A stretch of DNA of 64,000 nt from Prorocentrum cordatum. Lineage: Eukaryota; Sar; Dinophyceae; Prorocentrales; Prorocentraceae. The stretch is taken from positions 47,501-111,500 of the forward strand of contig CAUYUJ010000161.1 of the NCBI GenBank assembly GCA_963575745.1, written 5' to 3'. The position numbers and the translations under genes were made by a program. Of the stretch, positions 1-12,110 are shown one piece after another. Numbering within the stretch: the stretch's first letter is position 1; each line of letters begins with the position of its first letter. Under the pieces are notes generated by a model. The model was not told the DNA's origin, did not search any database, and saw only the letters and a list, made by a program, of their open reading frames with translations.

Positions 1-471
1 GGTGCTGCCGCGCGCGCCGGGGCTGCTGCTTCGTCGTCAGGGCCGCCTGCTGCGGCGCCGCTCGTGGTGGAGGGCTCCGACACGGAGGCGGACGCGGAGG
101 TGGACAGTCCGGCGGGCCCGCCCGAGCCTGCGTCGAAGAGGCGCGTCGTCCGAGACAGCGCCGAGGCCGAGGCCGTCGCGTCGCTTGCGGCCGACTGGGA
201 GACTGCGCACCAGAGAACGAGTGGCGCTGCAGCGCGCGCCGTTGCAGGACAGGCCCGCCGCAGAGCTGCCAGAGCCTTCGCGACCGCGGAGGTCGTAGCG
301 GCTGGGCTTCCACCGCCGCCGCCGCTGGCGCCGCCGCCGCCGCCGGCGCCGCCTGCCGATGCGTCGGCGCCGCCCCCCGCGCCCGACGGCGCGGGGGCGG
401 GCGCCGTCGCCGTGGACTACGCGGACACGGGGCCAAAATTCGAGGGCGACGAAGCCGAGTCTGATTTTTGA
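1..471 (+). CDS. 3' end of an Ala/Pro/Arg-rich protein, function unknown
   Basis: The frame is open from the first base and ends at TGA 469-471, so the start lies outside the window. The protein is low complexity: an acidic stretch (SDTEADAEVD), a basic SKRR patch, an Ala/Arg-rich helix-prone middle, a proline-run linker at about 309-375 and an acidic tail (DEAESDF). Codons are strongly G/C-ending, as in the neighbouring genes, which argues for real coding. I recognise no domain. It could be the disordered C-terminus of a larger protein, or an exon whose apparent stop lies in an intron. Confidence 0.4.
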   Translation, partial: GAAARAGAAASSSGPPAAAPLVVEGSDTEADAEVDSPAGPPEPASKRRVVRDSAEAEAVASLAADWETAHQRTSGAAARAVAGQARRRAARAFATAEVVAAGLPPPPPLAPPPPPAPPADASAPPPAPDGAGAGAVAVDYADTGPKFEGDEAESDF

Positions 472-689
472 CGTTTCCGATTTCGATTTCTATCGAGTCC
501 GCTCGATTCTGAGTCCGCTTCCGAACGCGTCTGACGGGGCTTCTTCGAGGAGCCCGAGTGCCGAGCGATTCCCGTCGGGCCCGCGTTCGATCCGATCCCC
601 AGCGCGATCGATTCCGATTCCAATTGGCTCCAATAGATTCCGCCTGATCGATTCCGACCACACCTCCACCCCGTTCGACTCTGGTCGTC

Positions 690-1935
690 GTGGAAATCGA
701 CCCATTCCCAAGGGGAGGGGGTTGGGGAGGTTATACTGGAATCAGGCATGATGGGGGTCAGGAAGGCCACGGGAAGACCAAGGGAGAGTCCTCGCCTGGC
801 CCCCCCTCTCAGTCACAGGTGCCGCGCGGGAGCCCAGGGGAGCCGCTCCACTTCGAGGAGGTGTCCATCCACGTTGTGCTGCCTGTACCTGTGGTGGGCA
901 CGCCCGTGGGGTACTGTCGCATGCAGGACGACCACCTGCAGCTCAATGCAGGCGGCAAGTACCAGCGGCCGTGCGTTGTCGTGCAGGGGCTCTGGAAAAC
1001 GGGGACGCACGCCCTCCACAGTTACATGGAGCGGCACTTCGACGTCGAGGTGCGCAAGAGCAGGTGGGACGGGTGCGTCTCCTTCAACGGCCGCCACGTG
1101 TGGAAGCACGACCTGCTCCTCACGCCGTTGGAGTTTCCGCCAGAGGATGAGCAGGGCCGCCCAGTGGTGGTTCTGGCGTGCGCGCGCGAGCCGACCAGGC
1201 GGCCGACGGGTCTTTCGGGCCAATGGTGCAGCAGAAGCGCGCCAGCTTTTGAGGCATCAGCCTGCCTGCCCTCCCGTCTTCTCACTTCCCCCAAACTATC
1301 ATGCCATGCTGCTCTCGCAATCCCCCTCCCCCAGGTGGATCAGGGCGATGTCGAAGGGCGCCTACGAACTGATGCCGAACTCTGCCAGCGGCACGAAGCG
1401 GGTTCGGAGGATGGGGGACGTGAGTTGGCTCTTGCGGGGGCCGAGAGACGAACCTGTGCACGTCCGCTGGCCCGCCTGGGCGAAAGGCCGCGTCGATTAC
1501 GATCCAGAGTTCGAGGATGCGTTCGACTTGTGGTGCCACTACATGGCCGCAGTGCTCCACGGTACTGGCGTGGGCAGCCCGGCGTCTCCAACCCATCGCG
1601 TCCTCGTCGCGCGGCACGAGGACCTCGCGTGCAGGCCCGAACTCGCGCTGAATGAGCTCGTCAGGGCTGGCCTGCAAACCAAGGGGTTGCCGTTTCATCC
1701 AGAGCGCAGGCTTCTGGGGGGCCACCACGCCGACAAGGGGCGGGCGGTGGAGGCGCTGAGGGAGGAGGTGTAAACGCCAGTGACCCTGGACGATCAGATG
1801 GTCGATTGCATGGCGTCGAGGGCTCAACGGTACAAAGGCTTGTTTGCCACTTGCTGGTACCCGCCCGCCGACGGCAAACTTCCAGTTGACCACGTGAGCG
1901 TCGAGGATGTTTATAAAGTTTGCGGAGCGGCGTGA
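690..1935 (+). CDS. Sulfotransferase-like protein, two exons, in-frame TAA near the C-terminus
   Basis: Sulfotransferases move sulfate from PAPS to a carbohydrate or small acceptor. Exon 1 carries a P-loop-like segment GLWKTGTHALHSYM (residues ~100-113, counting from the ATG at 690), matching the 5'-phosphosulfate loop, and LACAREP (~162-168), matching the 3'-phosphate-binding Arg region. Joining base 1198 to 1335 gives EPTRWIRAMSKGAYEL, the usual R-[DE]-P...W/I..S...Y pattern. Exon 2 continues with RHEDL and a DLWCHYMAAVL helix. TAA at 1771-1773 interrupts the frame, but the same frame runs on, coding-like (LDDQMVDCMASRAQRYKGL), to TGA 1933-1935. That is either a nonsense mutation, a sequencing error or a pseudogene. 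The true start may be an earlier exon: a pyrimidine tract ending in CACAG near 819 could be an acceptor. Bases 472-689 show no coding signal. Confidence 0.62.
1199..1334 (+). other. Intron of the sulfotransferase-like gene (GC-AG)
   Basis: The reading frame changes here. Splicing CAG|GC at 1198/1199 to CCCCAG|GTGG at 1334/1335 restores one continuous sulfotransferase-like frame. The 3' end is a pyrimidine tract (tccccctcccccag). GC donors and an AGG shared by both junctions are typical of dinoflagellate introns. Confidence 0.65.
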
Positions 1936-2362
1936 TTTATCTGTTTCCCGCGAGCTGTCCAACTAGCAGGCAGCCCCCGCCACCTGTTCATTCCTCTTCG
2001 CCTCCTGTGGTGCAGCATCAGCGCGCTTCTCCCTACTCCCTCTCCTGGTGACGGCCTGCAAAGCAGCCGCGCCCGAATTGCTGGCATTTGGAACGGCGCC
2101 AATTCGCTGCGGATTATTCCTTTGAGAGCTTCGTGCGCAACGTTCGCACATGAAAAAAAAGAAGATGTCGAGTGACAGAGCACCCCCAACGAGGTGGGGA
2201 ACCCTGGGCTGACAGAGCCCCCCAACGCGGCCTGGGGAAGCTTGCAGAGGTTCCAAGAGGCACCAGTGGGTTCCAAGACGGCCCCGAGAGGACGCCGAGT
2301 AGGCTTCAAGAGGTTCCTCCCCCAAAATTACCCCAAGGGTATCTGTAGAGGGCTTCCCGAGG
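1936..2362 (+). other. Spacer without a supported gene
   Basis: Mixed-composition sequence between the sulfotransferase-like gene and a trinucleotide array. I see no coding signal. Confidence 0.5.
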
Positions 2363-2556
2363 TCGTCGTCGTCGTCGTCGTCGTCGTCGTCCTCGTCCTC
2401 GTCGTGGTCGTCGTTGTCATCGTCGTCGTGGCCGTCGTCGTGGTCGTCGTCGTCGTGGTCGTGGTCGTGTTCGTCGTCGTTGTCGTCGTCGTGGACGTCG
2501 TTGTCGTGGTCGTGGTCGTCGTCGTCGTCGTCGTCGTCGTCGTGGAGCCCGTCGTT

Positions 2557-2589
<33 letters not shown>

Positions 2590-2595
2590 TTCGTC
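2363..2595 (+). repeat. (GTC)n/(GAC)n trinucleotide array
   Basis: About 230 bp of GTC with scattered GTG and TTC variants. The long poly-Val and poly-Asp reading frames here are products of the repeat. Confidence 0.9.
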
Positions 2596-2689
2596 AGCGG
2601 ACATCTTTCCTCCTTTGTGGTTGTGGCGCACCCCGCGGCTGCGGCGGCTCATGATTGAAACGACTGTTGTGAATGCGTTTCCTGCCGCG

Positions 2690-3350
2690 CCGCGGCGACT
2701 AGGAGGAAGGGAGGGGGAAGGGAGAGGGAAGAGAGGAGGAGGGGATGAGGAAGGGAGGAGGAAGGGAAGAGGAAGAGAGGAGGACAGGAGGAGGAAGGGG
2801 GGCCAACGGGGGGAGGAAGGGAGGAGCAAGGGGGAAGGGAGGAGGATTGGATGAGGACGGGGGGAGAAAGGGAGGAGCAAGGGAGGAGGAAGCGAGGTGG
2901 AAGGGAGGGGGAAGAGACCAGGACGGGAGGAGGATGGGGAGAGAAAGGCGAAGGCTAAGGTACTCACTATGCGGTCACTCCGTGCGGCGAACGGATGCTG
3001 GGGGCACCCCCGCTTCAAAGGTGGTCGTTGCAAGACGTTGTAGCGCCAGGCCGCCTCGAGGAAGAGGGGGGGGGGGGCGCGGGAGGAGGAATAAGTAACG
3101 AACGCGGAGGAGAGGAGGAGGAGGAGGAGGAGGAGGAGGGGAGGCGCAGGAGAAAGCAGACTGCTGTGAGTGACAAGCCAGGGAGCACCCCTGCTCATTA
3201 CCCGACGCTGCCTTCCGCATGGTGGCAAGCGTCATCGGTGGCGCCCGTGACCGCTCGAGAAGTGACGCGCGGGCCCGCGTCGAGCAAACCGGAGAAGGAG
3301 GAGGAGGAATAGGAGGAGGAGGAGGAGGAGGAAAAGGAAGAGGAGAAACC
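2690..3350 (+). repeat. Purine-rich GGA/GGGAGGAA repeat tract
   Basis: Degenerate gggaggaagg-type repeats, broken by about 120 bp of mixed sequence near 2960-3060 and ending in (GAG)n at 3112-3345. Non-coding. Confidence 0.8.
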
Positions 3351-3434
3351 TAGCAGGAGGCTGGGGGCCTCTATCGTGTGAGCCGTGCATCTGTAGTCCT
3401 TGTGGCTCCAGCGCGCTGGTGGTCATATGCCCGA

Positions 3435-5642
3435 ATGGATCTGTTCGCAGCTGCTCGGGACGCGTTGGGTCGCCTCGTGGGCGGCGATGGGCTCGGGGCT
3501 CGAGGCGCAGCAGAAGCGCGCCGCCCCGGGCCCCGCCCAGGCAGGCGCGGCCTGGTGCCTCTGGGCGCGGCTGCCGCTGCAGCTCGTCGGGCTAGGGGCG
3601 ATGCGCGGCCCCAGCTGGACATGGAGCTGCAGGCGCAGATGGCCACGCACAATTTGGACAATGCCAAGCGACAGGTGGACGTGATGGGGGAGGGGCAGGA
3701 AGGCCCGCGCAAGAGGTCGCCAAGATTTCGCTGGGATCAGTGGCTTCCTCGGACAATGCTCCGCGCAGTGTTCAGCAAAGAGAATCTGCGGATGGCCGCT
3801 AGCAGATTCGCCAAGGTTTTCAGAGGCACCGGAATCAAAGGCAGCCATCTTTTCGTTCGCCAATTGAGATCGGCTTCGGCGGAGCTTTATTGCGACAGCC
3901 AACGTGTTCAAATAGAGCGCCAAGTGCTCAGAGCGCCTGGGACAGAACACAATTGGTTGGTTATGCATCTGCAGTGGGACGAAACCAAGTTCACTGTGCA
4001 GCTGAACGACGGCAAGCCTCCTTGTGGGCAGCAAGTGATGACACAGCACGGCGTGTTGCATTGGGAAGACGAGGACCTCCGCGTCCACGGCCAAGAGCTT
4101 ATCTTCCCACCGTCCGTGCTGGAATCTGCAACCGCCGACTGCATGCTCGGAGGCCTCGCGCGGGCGTTGCGCGTGGATATGGATGAGCTCTGGCCGTCGG
4201 CGCTGCTGGCGTGCTTGTCCCCGAGCGTCGATTCTGTGGCCGCAAACGGGCTGGTGTGCAAATATTTGCTGCAGACGTTGCCCTGGTGGGTCCTCCTGTT
4301 GCCTTCTTTTTGTTTGCAGCATCAAACCGCAATATGTTTGCAGTCGGTCGGGGACATGGCGGGGGTCGTCGGCGGCGTGTTTTCCACTGTCAGACACTTG
4401 CAAACAGGGGCCAACTTGCGGGCCCTCGAGACAGCTCTGCGGCAAATCCTGTCGGACGAGGAGGCTGGTCTGGAGGTGCGGCGGGGCGCGCCGAATCCAG
4501 CGGACAGGGGGAAGCTCGACATGCTGCTCGGGTATTGCGACCGCCAGATGGATGAGGACGTGGAGGGCGAGGAGGTGACAGCGGCGCGCGGCCAACGTAG
4601 AGGCCTCACCAAGCCAGAGGTCGACTTGATCAAGGAGATGTTCACCGGCGACGTGTCTCAAGAGAGGCCTGTGCACCATTGCAGGGGCCGCGACTGCTGC
4701 GCGAACAGGCAGGAGTCTGTCGACAGAGCGGCGGCGGCGGCGATGGTTCCTTTGCGCAGGCGTTTGGCAGTGCCCGCGTTGAACCGCTGGAACACTGTGC
4801 ATCCCACCGCGTGCGTCTTGCTGCTGTTGATCTCCTTGCATGGATTGCTGCCGCGTGCGCTCGAGAAGACGTGCGGCGCTGCTGTGCGCGCCATGCGGCG
4901 GGAAGACGGCGGCCTCGAGAGCGGCAGCGGCGCAGCGGGCCTGGGGGATTTCAGGCGTGAACAGCATGTTCGCACCGTCAAGATGATGAGGTTTCTCTCC
5001 GATCTACTTGCGCGGCAACGGCTGGTCCTGTGGGTGGCCGTGGCCGCCGTGGGGATGCGATTTCATTACGCATGTTTCAAACGTGGGTCTCTGCATGGCT
5101 GGCTCGACCCCAAGGGGTCTGCGCTGTCGTCGTTCTGCAAGGGCGTCGTCTTTGACACGCTCGCTCAGCTGAGCTCAGCCTTTGACCCCGCTGCAGCTGG
5201 ACATTACGACTTGTGGAGATTGCCGCTTGCACTGCACGGCCCCCTCGCGTCCTGGCCCGGCGAGGTCCTCCGCGAAGCAGACGCCATCGTCCACGTATTC
5301 ACTGGGTCCTTTTATCGTCGCTTCGACATTCGTTTGAGCGTTTACCCATGGGGGCTCATGCGGCTCGTGGACGCCTCCCTGGACATGGGGGCCCGCCGCG
5401 CAGAAGGCGAAGAACTCATTCGGGCAAACGAGTGTTGCCTGGACTCGGGGTTCTCCTTGAGGCTGAGGAAGATGTGCACCACGGGCGTTGACGACCTTTT
5501 CCTGCCAGAGGTGCAGCGCTTTCTCCCCGCATGCTTTAGGTACGCGATGGCCTCGACGGTGCATTCCGAATTGTTGGCGTTGCGCAGATCCCCACCAGCC
5601 CATCCAGAAACGTCGCCTCTTGGGCCATTCTTGACGCTCTAA
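3435..5642 (+). CDS. Large ORF, candidate transposase-like (RNase H fold) protein
   Basis: An uninterrupted ORF of about 735 codons with G/C-rich third positions and cysteines spread through it; the ATG at 3435 is the first in frame. An Ala/Arg-rich, probably disordered N-terminus leads to a basic RKRSPRFRW patch. Then come MHLQWDET (first Asp ~182), SPSVDSVAANG (Asp ~266) and FCLQHQTA (C-x2-H ~293-296). This order, Asp ... Asp followed by C-x2-H, resembles the DDE core of hAT-like transposases; the third acidic residue cannot be placed by eye. Two hydrophobic stretches (~470 and ~535) could be buried helices. It ends 77 bp before the next ORF on the same strand, suggesting a paired element or adjacent genes. 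The family call is inference; a host gene of unknown function is the alternative. Confidence 0.5.
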   Translation: MDLFAAARDALGRLVGGDGLGARGAAEARRPGPRPGRRGLVPLGAAAAAARRARGDARPQLDMELQAQMATHNLDNAKRQVDVMGEGQEGPRKRSPRFRWDQWLPRTMLRAVFSKENLRMAASRFAKVFRGTGIKGSHLFVRQLRSASAELYCDSQRVQIERQVLRAPGTEHNWLVMHLQWDETKFTVQLNDGKPPCGQQVMTQHGVLHWEDEDLRVHGQELIFPPSVLESATADCMLGGLARALRVDMDELWPSALLACLSPSVDSVAANGLVCKYLLQTLPWWVLLLPSFCLQHQTAICLQSVGDMAGVVGGVFSTVRHLQTGANLRALETALRQILSDEEAGLEVRRGAPNPADRGKLDMLLGYCDRQMDEDVEGEEVTAARGQRRGLTKPEVDLIKEMFTGDVSQERPVHHCRGRDCCANRQESVDRAAAAAMVPLRRRLAVPALNRWNTVHPTACVLLLLISLHGLLPRALEKTCGAAVRAMRREDGGLESGSGAAGLGDFRREQHVRTVKMMRFLSDLLARQRLVLWVAVAAVGMRFHYACFKRGSLHGWLDPKGSALSSFCKGVVFDTLAQLSSAFDPAAAGHYDLWRLPLALHGPLASWPGEVLREADAIVHVFTGSFYRRFDIRLSVYPWGLMRLVDASLDMGARRAEGEELIRANECCLDSGFSLRLRKMCTTGVDDLFLPEVQRFLPACFRYAMASTVHSELLALRRSPPAHPETSPLGPFLTL

Positions 5643-5719
5643 CCTATTGCGGGCCCCCGCGCCCAGGTCCTGGGGAGGGGGCGCGGGAGAGGGGTAGACC
5701 CCTCCGCAAACGGGAAAGA

Positions 5720-7612
5720 ATGGGGGTTGGAAGAGGAATCTCCCTAGACCACTTGCGCCCTGAAGGGCGCGTGGGATTGGCTTTTGCGCGGATGAGAGCC
5801 CACCTCCAGACGATGAACAACAGACCTCCGAACGCCGCGACGCTCTCCGCCAAGCACGTGATCTCCGAGGTTGTTCGCTGTCACGAAGAGGGGCGGAGAA
5901 GGCGCCGCGGGCGCGACTTGCGCACCGAGCGGGGCCGACTCCTGCAGAAGAGCGGCCACTCGAAACCGATCTGGGCCCAAGGCAAAGGAGGCAACCAGCG
6001 GCGCAAGAGGTTGGGCCATTATATGTTTTACCACCGTCGCGTGGCTGATCTGCGAGATTCGCAGCCGCGGGCGCCATGGGCAGACCCGAGAGAGTACGAG
6101 CGGCGTCTGTATCTACAGGCGGCCGCGGACTGGCGGGCCGCATCCGAGGCCGAGAGGCGAAGCTGGAGAGAGGCGGCTCGGCGCGCGAACAAGGCTGAGA
6201 GGATGAAGCCAGACCCGCTGCACGAGTACGTGCGCATCTGTCGCGACCACGTTGACCAGTCGGACGAAGCTGCTTGGCCTTGGGGTCTCGGCTCAGACGA
6301 GTTCCCCTTGTCCGAGGACCTTGTCTCCGCAGCCGTGCAAGCGCATGTCGATGCGAAGCTGAAGAGGGGATCCTTCGTGGAAGCCACGGCCGTGTCGTTT
6401 GACGAAATGTACAATGCTGCTGTGGCGCCTCCAGGACTCATTCGCTGCGGCCTCCCAACTGAGCGGCCTTGCTGCACGCGCGCGGCAGAATGCCTTGGCG
6501 GCGTCGCCGACTTGCGGGGGGAGTACCAAGGCGTAGTGGCAGATTTGCGGTTGTTGGTGGCCCCTGCGAGGTGCAAGACTGTCGGGAAGATGATGGCCCT
6601 CCAGGTTTCAGGGCCTGGAGGCTGTGTGATGATTCGCAACTTCTCGCACTTGAAAAGTCCTATTTTCACGGGGGAGTTCTGCGAGTGCGACGTGGTGGGG
6701 CAGCCATGCGGGCTCGGCGCGGCGCCCCCCGAGGTGCCATTCTCTCTGCGCCGGTGTTGGGTGGAGAGGAAGGGCCGCAGAGTGTTGAAGATGATGACTG
6801 AGATCGACGTCGCCCTCCACATCTTACGCGTGTGCGGGCGCGACCGGGCTGAGCTGCGCTGGGTCGAACTTCTTGCGCGCCCGCGCATGGGTTGCTCAGA
6901 GCTGCAGTATTCGGTCGATTGGGCGGAGGAGCGGGACTTACACGAGGCACGCCTCCACGAGAAGGACGTTGACCTGGCGACGGGCTGGTTCCAGGCGTTC
7001 GCCGACTCCCGCCCTGGCGGGGCTTCCGCCGACGGGGGGGGCAGCGGCGCGCGTGGCGGGGATGAGGAGCCTGACTACGCGAAGGATTGGAAGGCCGCTT
7101 GGGAGGCCGCCGCCGCCTGGCGGCAGAGAGGTCGCGGGGCGCAGGGTGCAGCAGAAGGCGCGCCAGCGGAGGCGCCTCCCGCAGCAGCGCCGGACGCCGC
7201 TCTGGCGCACGGGCCGCTGGGCGGCTACGCTGCGGCGGCGGCGCCGCCGCCGCCCCCCGCGGGCGCGCCGAGGCGCCCGCGCGTCGCCCGATACCCGCAG
7301 CTCCCACATCCCGCTGGGGCTGGCCGTCCTCACTACATTCGCCTTGTCGAGAACGAGGCCCTCGCCGTCTACGACATGCGCGCCGTCTGTGGCCTCCATC
7401 CAGGCTGTTCATGGAACCAGCAATCGAGGGTCAGACCATTGGCCGCTTTGTGGTGGCGGTTGGGGGGGGCCCCTGGATGCGGGAGCAAGGCAGACCATAA
7501 ACAAAAGGTGCCCACGCCAGCGCAGATCGCCGCTGCTCGCGCGGTCCTCGAGGGCATGCCCGAGAGCCAGCCTTGGAGGGACTCGGAGGAGAGGCGGGCC
7601 AGTGGCGGGTGA
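5720..7612 (+). CDS. ORF with an HMG-box-like segment, function unknown
   Basis: An intact ORF of 630 codons beginning at ATG 5720. After a basic region (residues ~58-98) comes a segment like an HMG box: YMFYHRRVADLR ... YLQAAADWRAASEAER ... SWREAARRAN (~100-157), with the box's aromatic start, W..(L)S..E and A...A spacing. HMG boxes bend DNA and are common in dinoflagellate chromatin proteins. The middle (~230-400) is Cys-containing (CCTRAAEC, CECDVVGQPC) and globular-looking; the C-terminus (~440-560) is Ala/Pro/Gly-rich with a proline run. It lies 77 bp after a transposase-like ORF on the same strand, so it may be that element's second gene. The HMG assignment is by pattern only. Confidence 0.5.
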   Translation: MGVGRGISLDHLRPEGRVGLAFARMRAHLQTMNNRPPNAATLSAKHVISEVVRCHEEGRRRRRGRDLRTERGRLLQKSGHSKPIWAQGKGGNQRRKRLGHYMFYHRRVADLRDSQPRAPWADPREYERRLYLQAAADWRAASEAERRSWREAARRANKAERMKPDPLHEYVRICRDHVDQSDEAAWPWGLGSDEFPLSEDLVSAAVQAHVDAKLKRGSFVEATAVSFDEMYNAAVAPPGLIRCGLPTERPCCTRAAECLGGVADLRGEYQGVVADLRLLVAPARCKTVGKMMALQVSGPGGCVMIRNFSHLKSPIFTGEFCECDVVGQPCGLGAAPPEVPFSLRRCWVERKGRRVLKMMTEIDVALHILRVCGRDRAELRWVELLARPRMGCSELQYSVDWAEERDLHEARLHEKDVDLATGWFQAFADSRPGGASADGGGSGARGGDEEPDYAKDWKAAWEAAAAWRQRGRGAQGAAEGAPAEAPPAAAPDAALAHGPLGGYAAAAAPPPPPAGAPRRPRVARYPQLPHPAGAGRPHYIRLVENEALAVYDMRAVCGLHPGCSWNQQSRVRPLAALWWRLGGAPGCGSKADHKQKVPTPAQIAAARAVLEGMPESQPWRDSEERRASGG

Positions 7613-7841
7613 TCTTCCCGCCAGGACAGATACGAAGCGTAGGCGTGTAAAAGTGCATTTCTCAGAGCCGTTGTCGCCGCCGCGGCCGCCCGCTGCAATC
7701 GCGCAGCTGTCGCCTGATCGTTGCTCCAATCGCTGTTTCGCCGCGTCTCTCGGCGCATCATTGTTCCCGAGCTGCGGCTAAGCTGCCGTCCGCGCCAGCG
7801 CCTCGCTGCCCGCCGCCGCGCCCGCCCCCTCGCTCCCCGCG

Positions 7842-9807
<1,966 letters not shown>

Positions 9808-10000
9808 AGCCCTGTGTTGTCCTGTTTCCATTCGGTTGTTCTTTGCTCGGTGGTATCAAGCAGGAACTCTTGTTTTTGTAGTTCTTTTTCTTTGTTGGAT
9901 GTGGTGTCTTGTAATTGTCGTTTGACATGGTCGGTGCTATAGTTTTTGGTGTGTGGTTTTTTGGTTTGTATGTTCTGTTTTGTTCTGGCGTGGTGGGGCA
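9808..10000 (+). other. T-rich spacer or intron
   Basis: Base composition shifts abruptly to T/G-rich non-coding sequence between two coding blocks. It could be a 3' UTR or an intron ending near ggggcatag|ACC at about 10001. Confidence 0.45.
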
Positions 10001-10854
10001 TAGACCGCGCCGCCAAGCCCGCGCCCAAGGCTGCGACCAAGCCGCAGGCCAGACCACCAGCCCAGACGACCGGGAGGGCTACGTCCGGGCGCCCCGCCCA
10101 GAGAGCCGAGAGGCCTGCCGCCAAAGGGGCTGCCACGCCCGCAGCCGCTGCCCCTTCGAAGTGCGCCGCGCCCTCGGCGCAGGCGCCGCCGCAGAGGTCA
10201 GCCGCCCGCGCCCCTGCTCAGACGGCCGCGCCCTCGGCGCAGCCAGCCGACGGCAGCAGCGCCAGTCCGCCCTCGGCGACCCCGCAGCGCTCGGGCCGGA
10301 GCCAGCCAGGGAAGAAGCGTGGCAGCGGCGGTTCGTGGGCCGCGCCCCTGCTCGCCCAGCCGCCCGACGACTCCGACGAGGGCGGCGGGCAGCCAGACGA
10401 GCCAGCACCTCTCGAGGACGGCTCCGCGTCGAAGAAGAGGGGGCGGAAGGCCCTCGAATTCAGCCTCACAGCGGCCGGCAGGAAACTCAAGGGCGAGGCC
10501 GACACGCTCTTCAACACGTTCCGGGAGTGTTACAAATTGCTCGACTTCAGCGGAGATGTGGACCTGTCCACGAAGGAGGGGAGAGCCCACTTCAAGGCCA
10601 CGGCTTTTGAGCAGGCGGCAGCCGCAGAGAGCGCCATCCACACGGCCAAGAAGGCAGCGGCCAAGATGGGGAAGATCCCGGATGACGGCGCGCAGGCGCT
10701 GCAGATCAACAAGGCGTGGCTGGCGCGCTCAGAGGAGGCGCTGGCCGCGGCAGTGCGGGTCGTCAAGGCGGAGTGGTCGCGGTCGTGGTCGCGTTCGCGG
10801 TCGTCGTCGTCGTCGTCGATGGAGGAAGGGAGGAGGAAAGGAGAAGGGCGATAG
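10001..10854 (+). CDS. Coding block: Ala/Pro-rich linker plus helical domain, unknown
   Basis: The open frame extends upstream to 9946, but convincing coding begins near 10001. The first part is Ala/Pro/Ser-rich low complexity. From about 10370 an acidic stretch (DDSDEGGGQPDE) and a KKRGRK basic patch precede a charged helical region (LKGEADTLFNTF, FKATAFEQAAAAESAIHTAKKAAAK, WLARSEEALAAAVRVVKAEW). The end decays into Arg/Ser from a gtcgtcgtc repeat after about 10780, so the true exon end is probably there. It may be a later exon of the Cys-rich gene just upstream. No domain recognised. Confidence 0.45.
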
Positions 10855-11000
10855 GGGGAGAGGGAGGAAGGGAGGGGGAAGGCAGGAGGGGGGGTAGGAG
10901 GAAGGAAGGCGGAAGGCAGGAGAAAGGGAGGAGGAAGGGGCGCGGAAGGGAGGAGGAAGGGAGGAGGAATGGGGGAGGAAGGGAGGAGGGGGCTACAGTA
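10800..11000 (+). repeat. Purine-rich gggaggaagg repeat
   Basis: Degenerate ggaggaagggagg units, the same sequence type as at 2690-3350, lying between two coding blocks and probably intronic. Confidence 0.75.
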
Positions 11001-11099
11001 CGCATTCAGTTGTTCATTCCTCTTTGTGAACGGGGGCTTGGAGGCCCCCGGCCCAGTTCAAAGGAGGCGGCGGAAGCGGAGGGGGAAGAAGATTGAGCG

Positions 11100-11907
11100 A
11101 TGGGGGACCAGAGGAGGCGGAGGAGTCCGCAGGCTGCTGTGAGCGAGAAGCCAGGGAACACCGAGACTCTCCTGAAAGACACCGAGATCGCCGCGGCGGA
11201 GGACATCGCGTTCGGCGTGGCGTACCACATGCGGTTCAGGAGCTGGAAGGCAGACGAGGCCATCAAGCGCTGCGATTGGTTACAGCTGATGTCCCTGTTG
11301 GAAAGCGGTGCTGCAGATGGCGCGCCCTCGGCAGATCTCGCGACGACGACCCTCGAGCGAGTCGGCACGGGCCTGATTTCGGCCGTCGCGAAGTCGGACG
11401 CCAAGAAGGGAGGCGGATCGTTTGCTGCCGCGGTTGCCTTCGCTGGCGCCGCGCGGGATGCTCTCCAGCGGGCCCCCGCCGACCCTGCGCGGCCAGTGTG
11501 GGAGGAGGAGCTGAAGGGTCAAATCCAAGTTCTCTGGGCAGTGTCGCGCGCGAGCACTGCCCCGCTGACTGAGGTGGAGGAGGCGCTGGAGGCGCCCCCG
11601 CAGCTGGAGGGGGCCTTGGGCGTCGCTTTGAACACGAGCCCGGGCGGCAAAGTCCTCGTTGGTTGGGCGGAGTCGGCCATGAAGAAGCGGTCCCACGAGG
11701 AGGCTGCTCTCCTGTGCGCCCAGGCAGCCCGGGAGCTCTTCGCGCAGGTGACGGGCCATGCCGCCGGGGAGCAGTGGCAGAATTGGACCGAGGAGGTGTC
11801 GCGCGCCTGCAAGAAGCAGAAGGAGGCCGTGTCCAAGGCGGGCGCGCTGCAGGAGGCCGACCGGCACCAACTCGCCAGGGAAGGCCGCGGGCGGGCCTCC
11901 GCAAGAT
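11100..11907 (+). CDS. Helix-rich coding block, function unknown
   Basis: The frame is open from ATG 11100 into the assembly gap, but coding character (G/C-ending codons, amphipathic helices) fades after about 11905. The product is mostly alpha-helical and charged: TEIAAAEDIAFGVAYHMRFRSWKADEA is followed by Ala-rich helices (SFAAAVAFAGAARDALQRAP, LCAQAARELFAQV) and WQNWTEEVSRACKKQKEAVSK. There are no catalytic motifs or membrane segments. It is likely another exon of the upstream multi-exon gene, or a separate gene truncated by the gap. Confidence 0.45.
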
Positions 11908-12010
11908 CGCGAGTCCGTTCGATGAGATTCGAGGGTTTCCGATCCGCCATTGGTTTTAGTTTGGCCGGTGCTGCTGCGGCGCGCCTTATTTTCTCCTACT
12001 TGAGCATGGG

Positions 12011-12110
12011 NNNNNNNNNNNNNNNNNNNNNNNNNNNNNNNNNNNNNNNNNNNNNNNNNNNNNNNNNNNNNNNNNNNNNNNNNNNNNNNNNNNNNNNNNN
12101 NNNNNNNNNN
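12011..12110. other. Assembly gap of 100 N
   Basis: Exactly 100 undetermined bases, the conventional scaffold-gap size. Sequence on the right begins inside a GAG repeat, so the repeat probably caused the break and the true distance is unknown. Confidence 0.98.

Noticed and set aside
2194-2658. Poly-Val ORF with a seemingly hydrophobic core
   Set aside because: It is the (GTC)n array, not a membrane protein.
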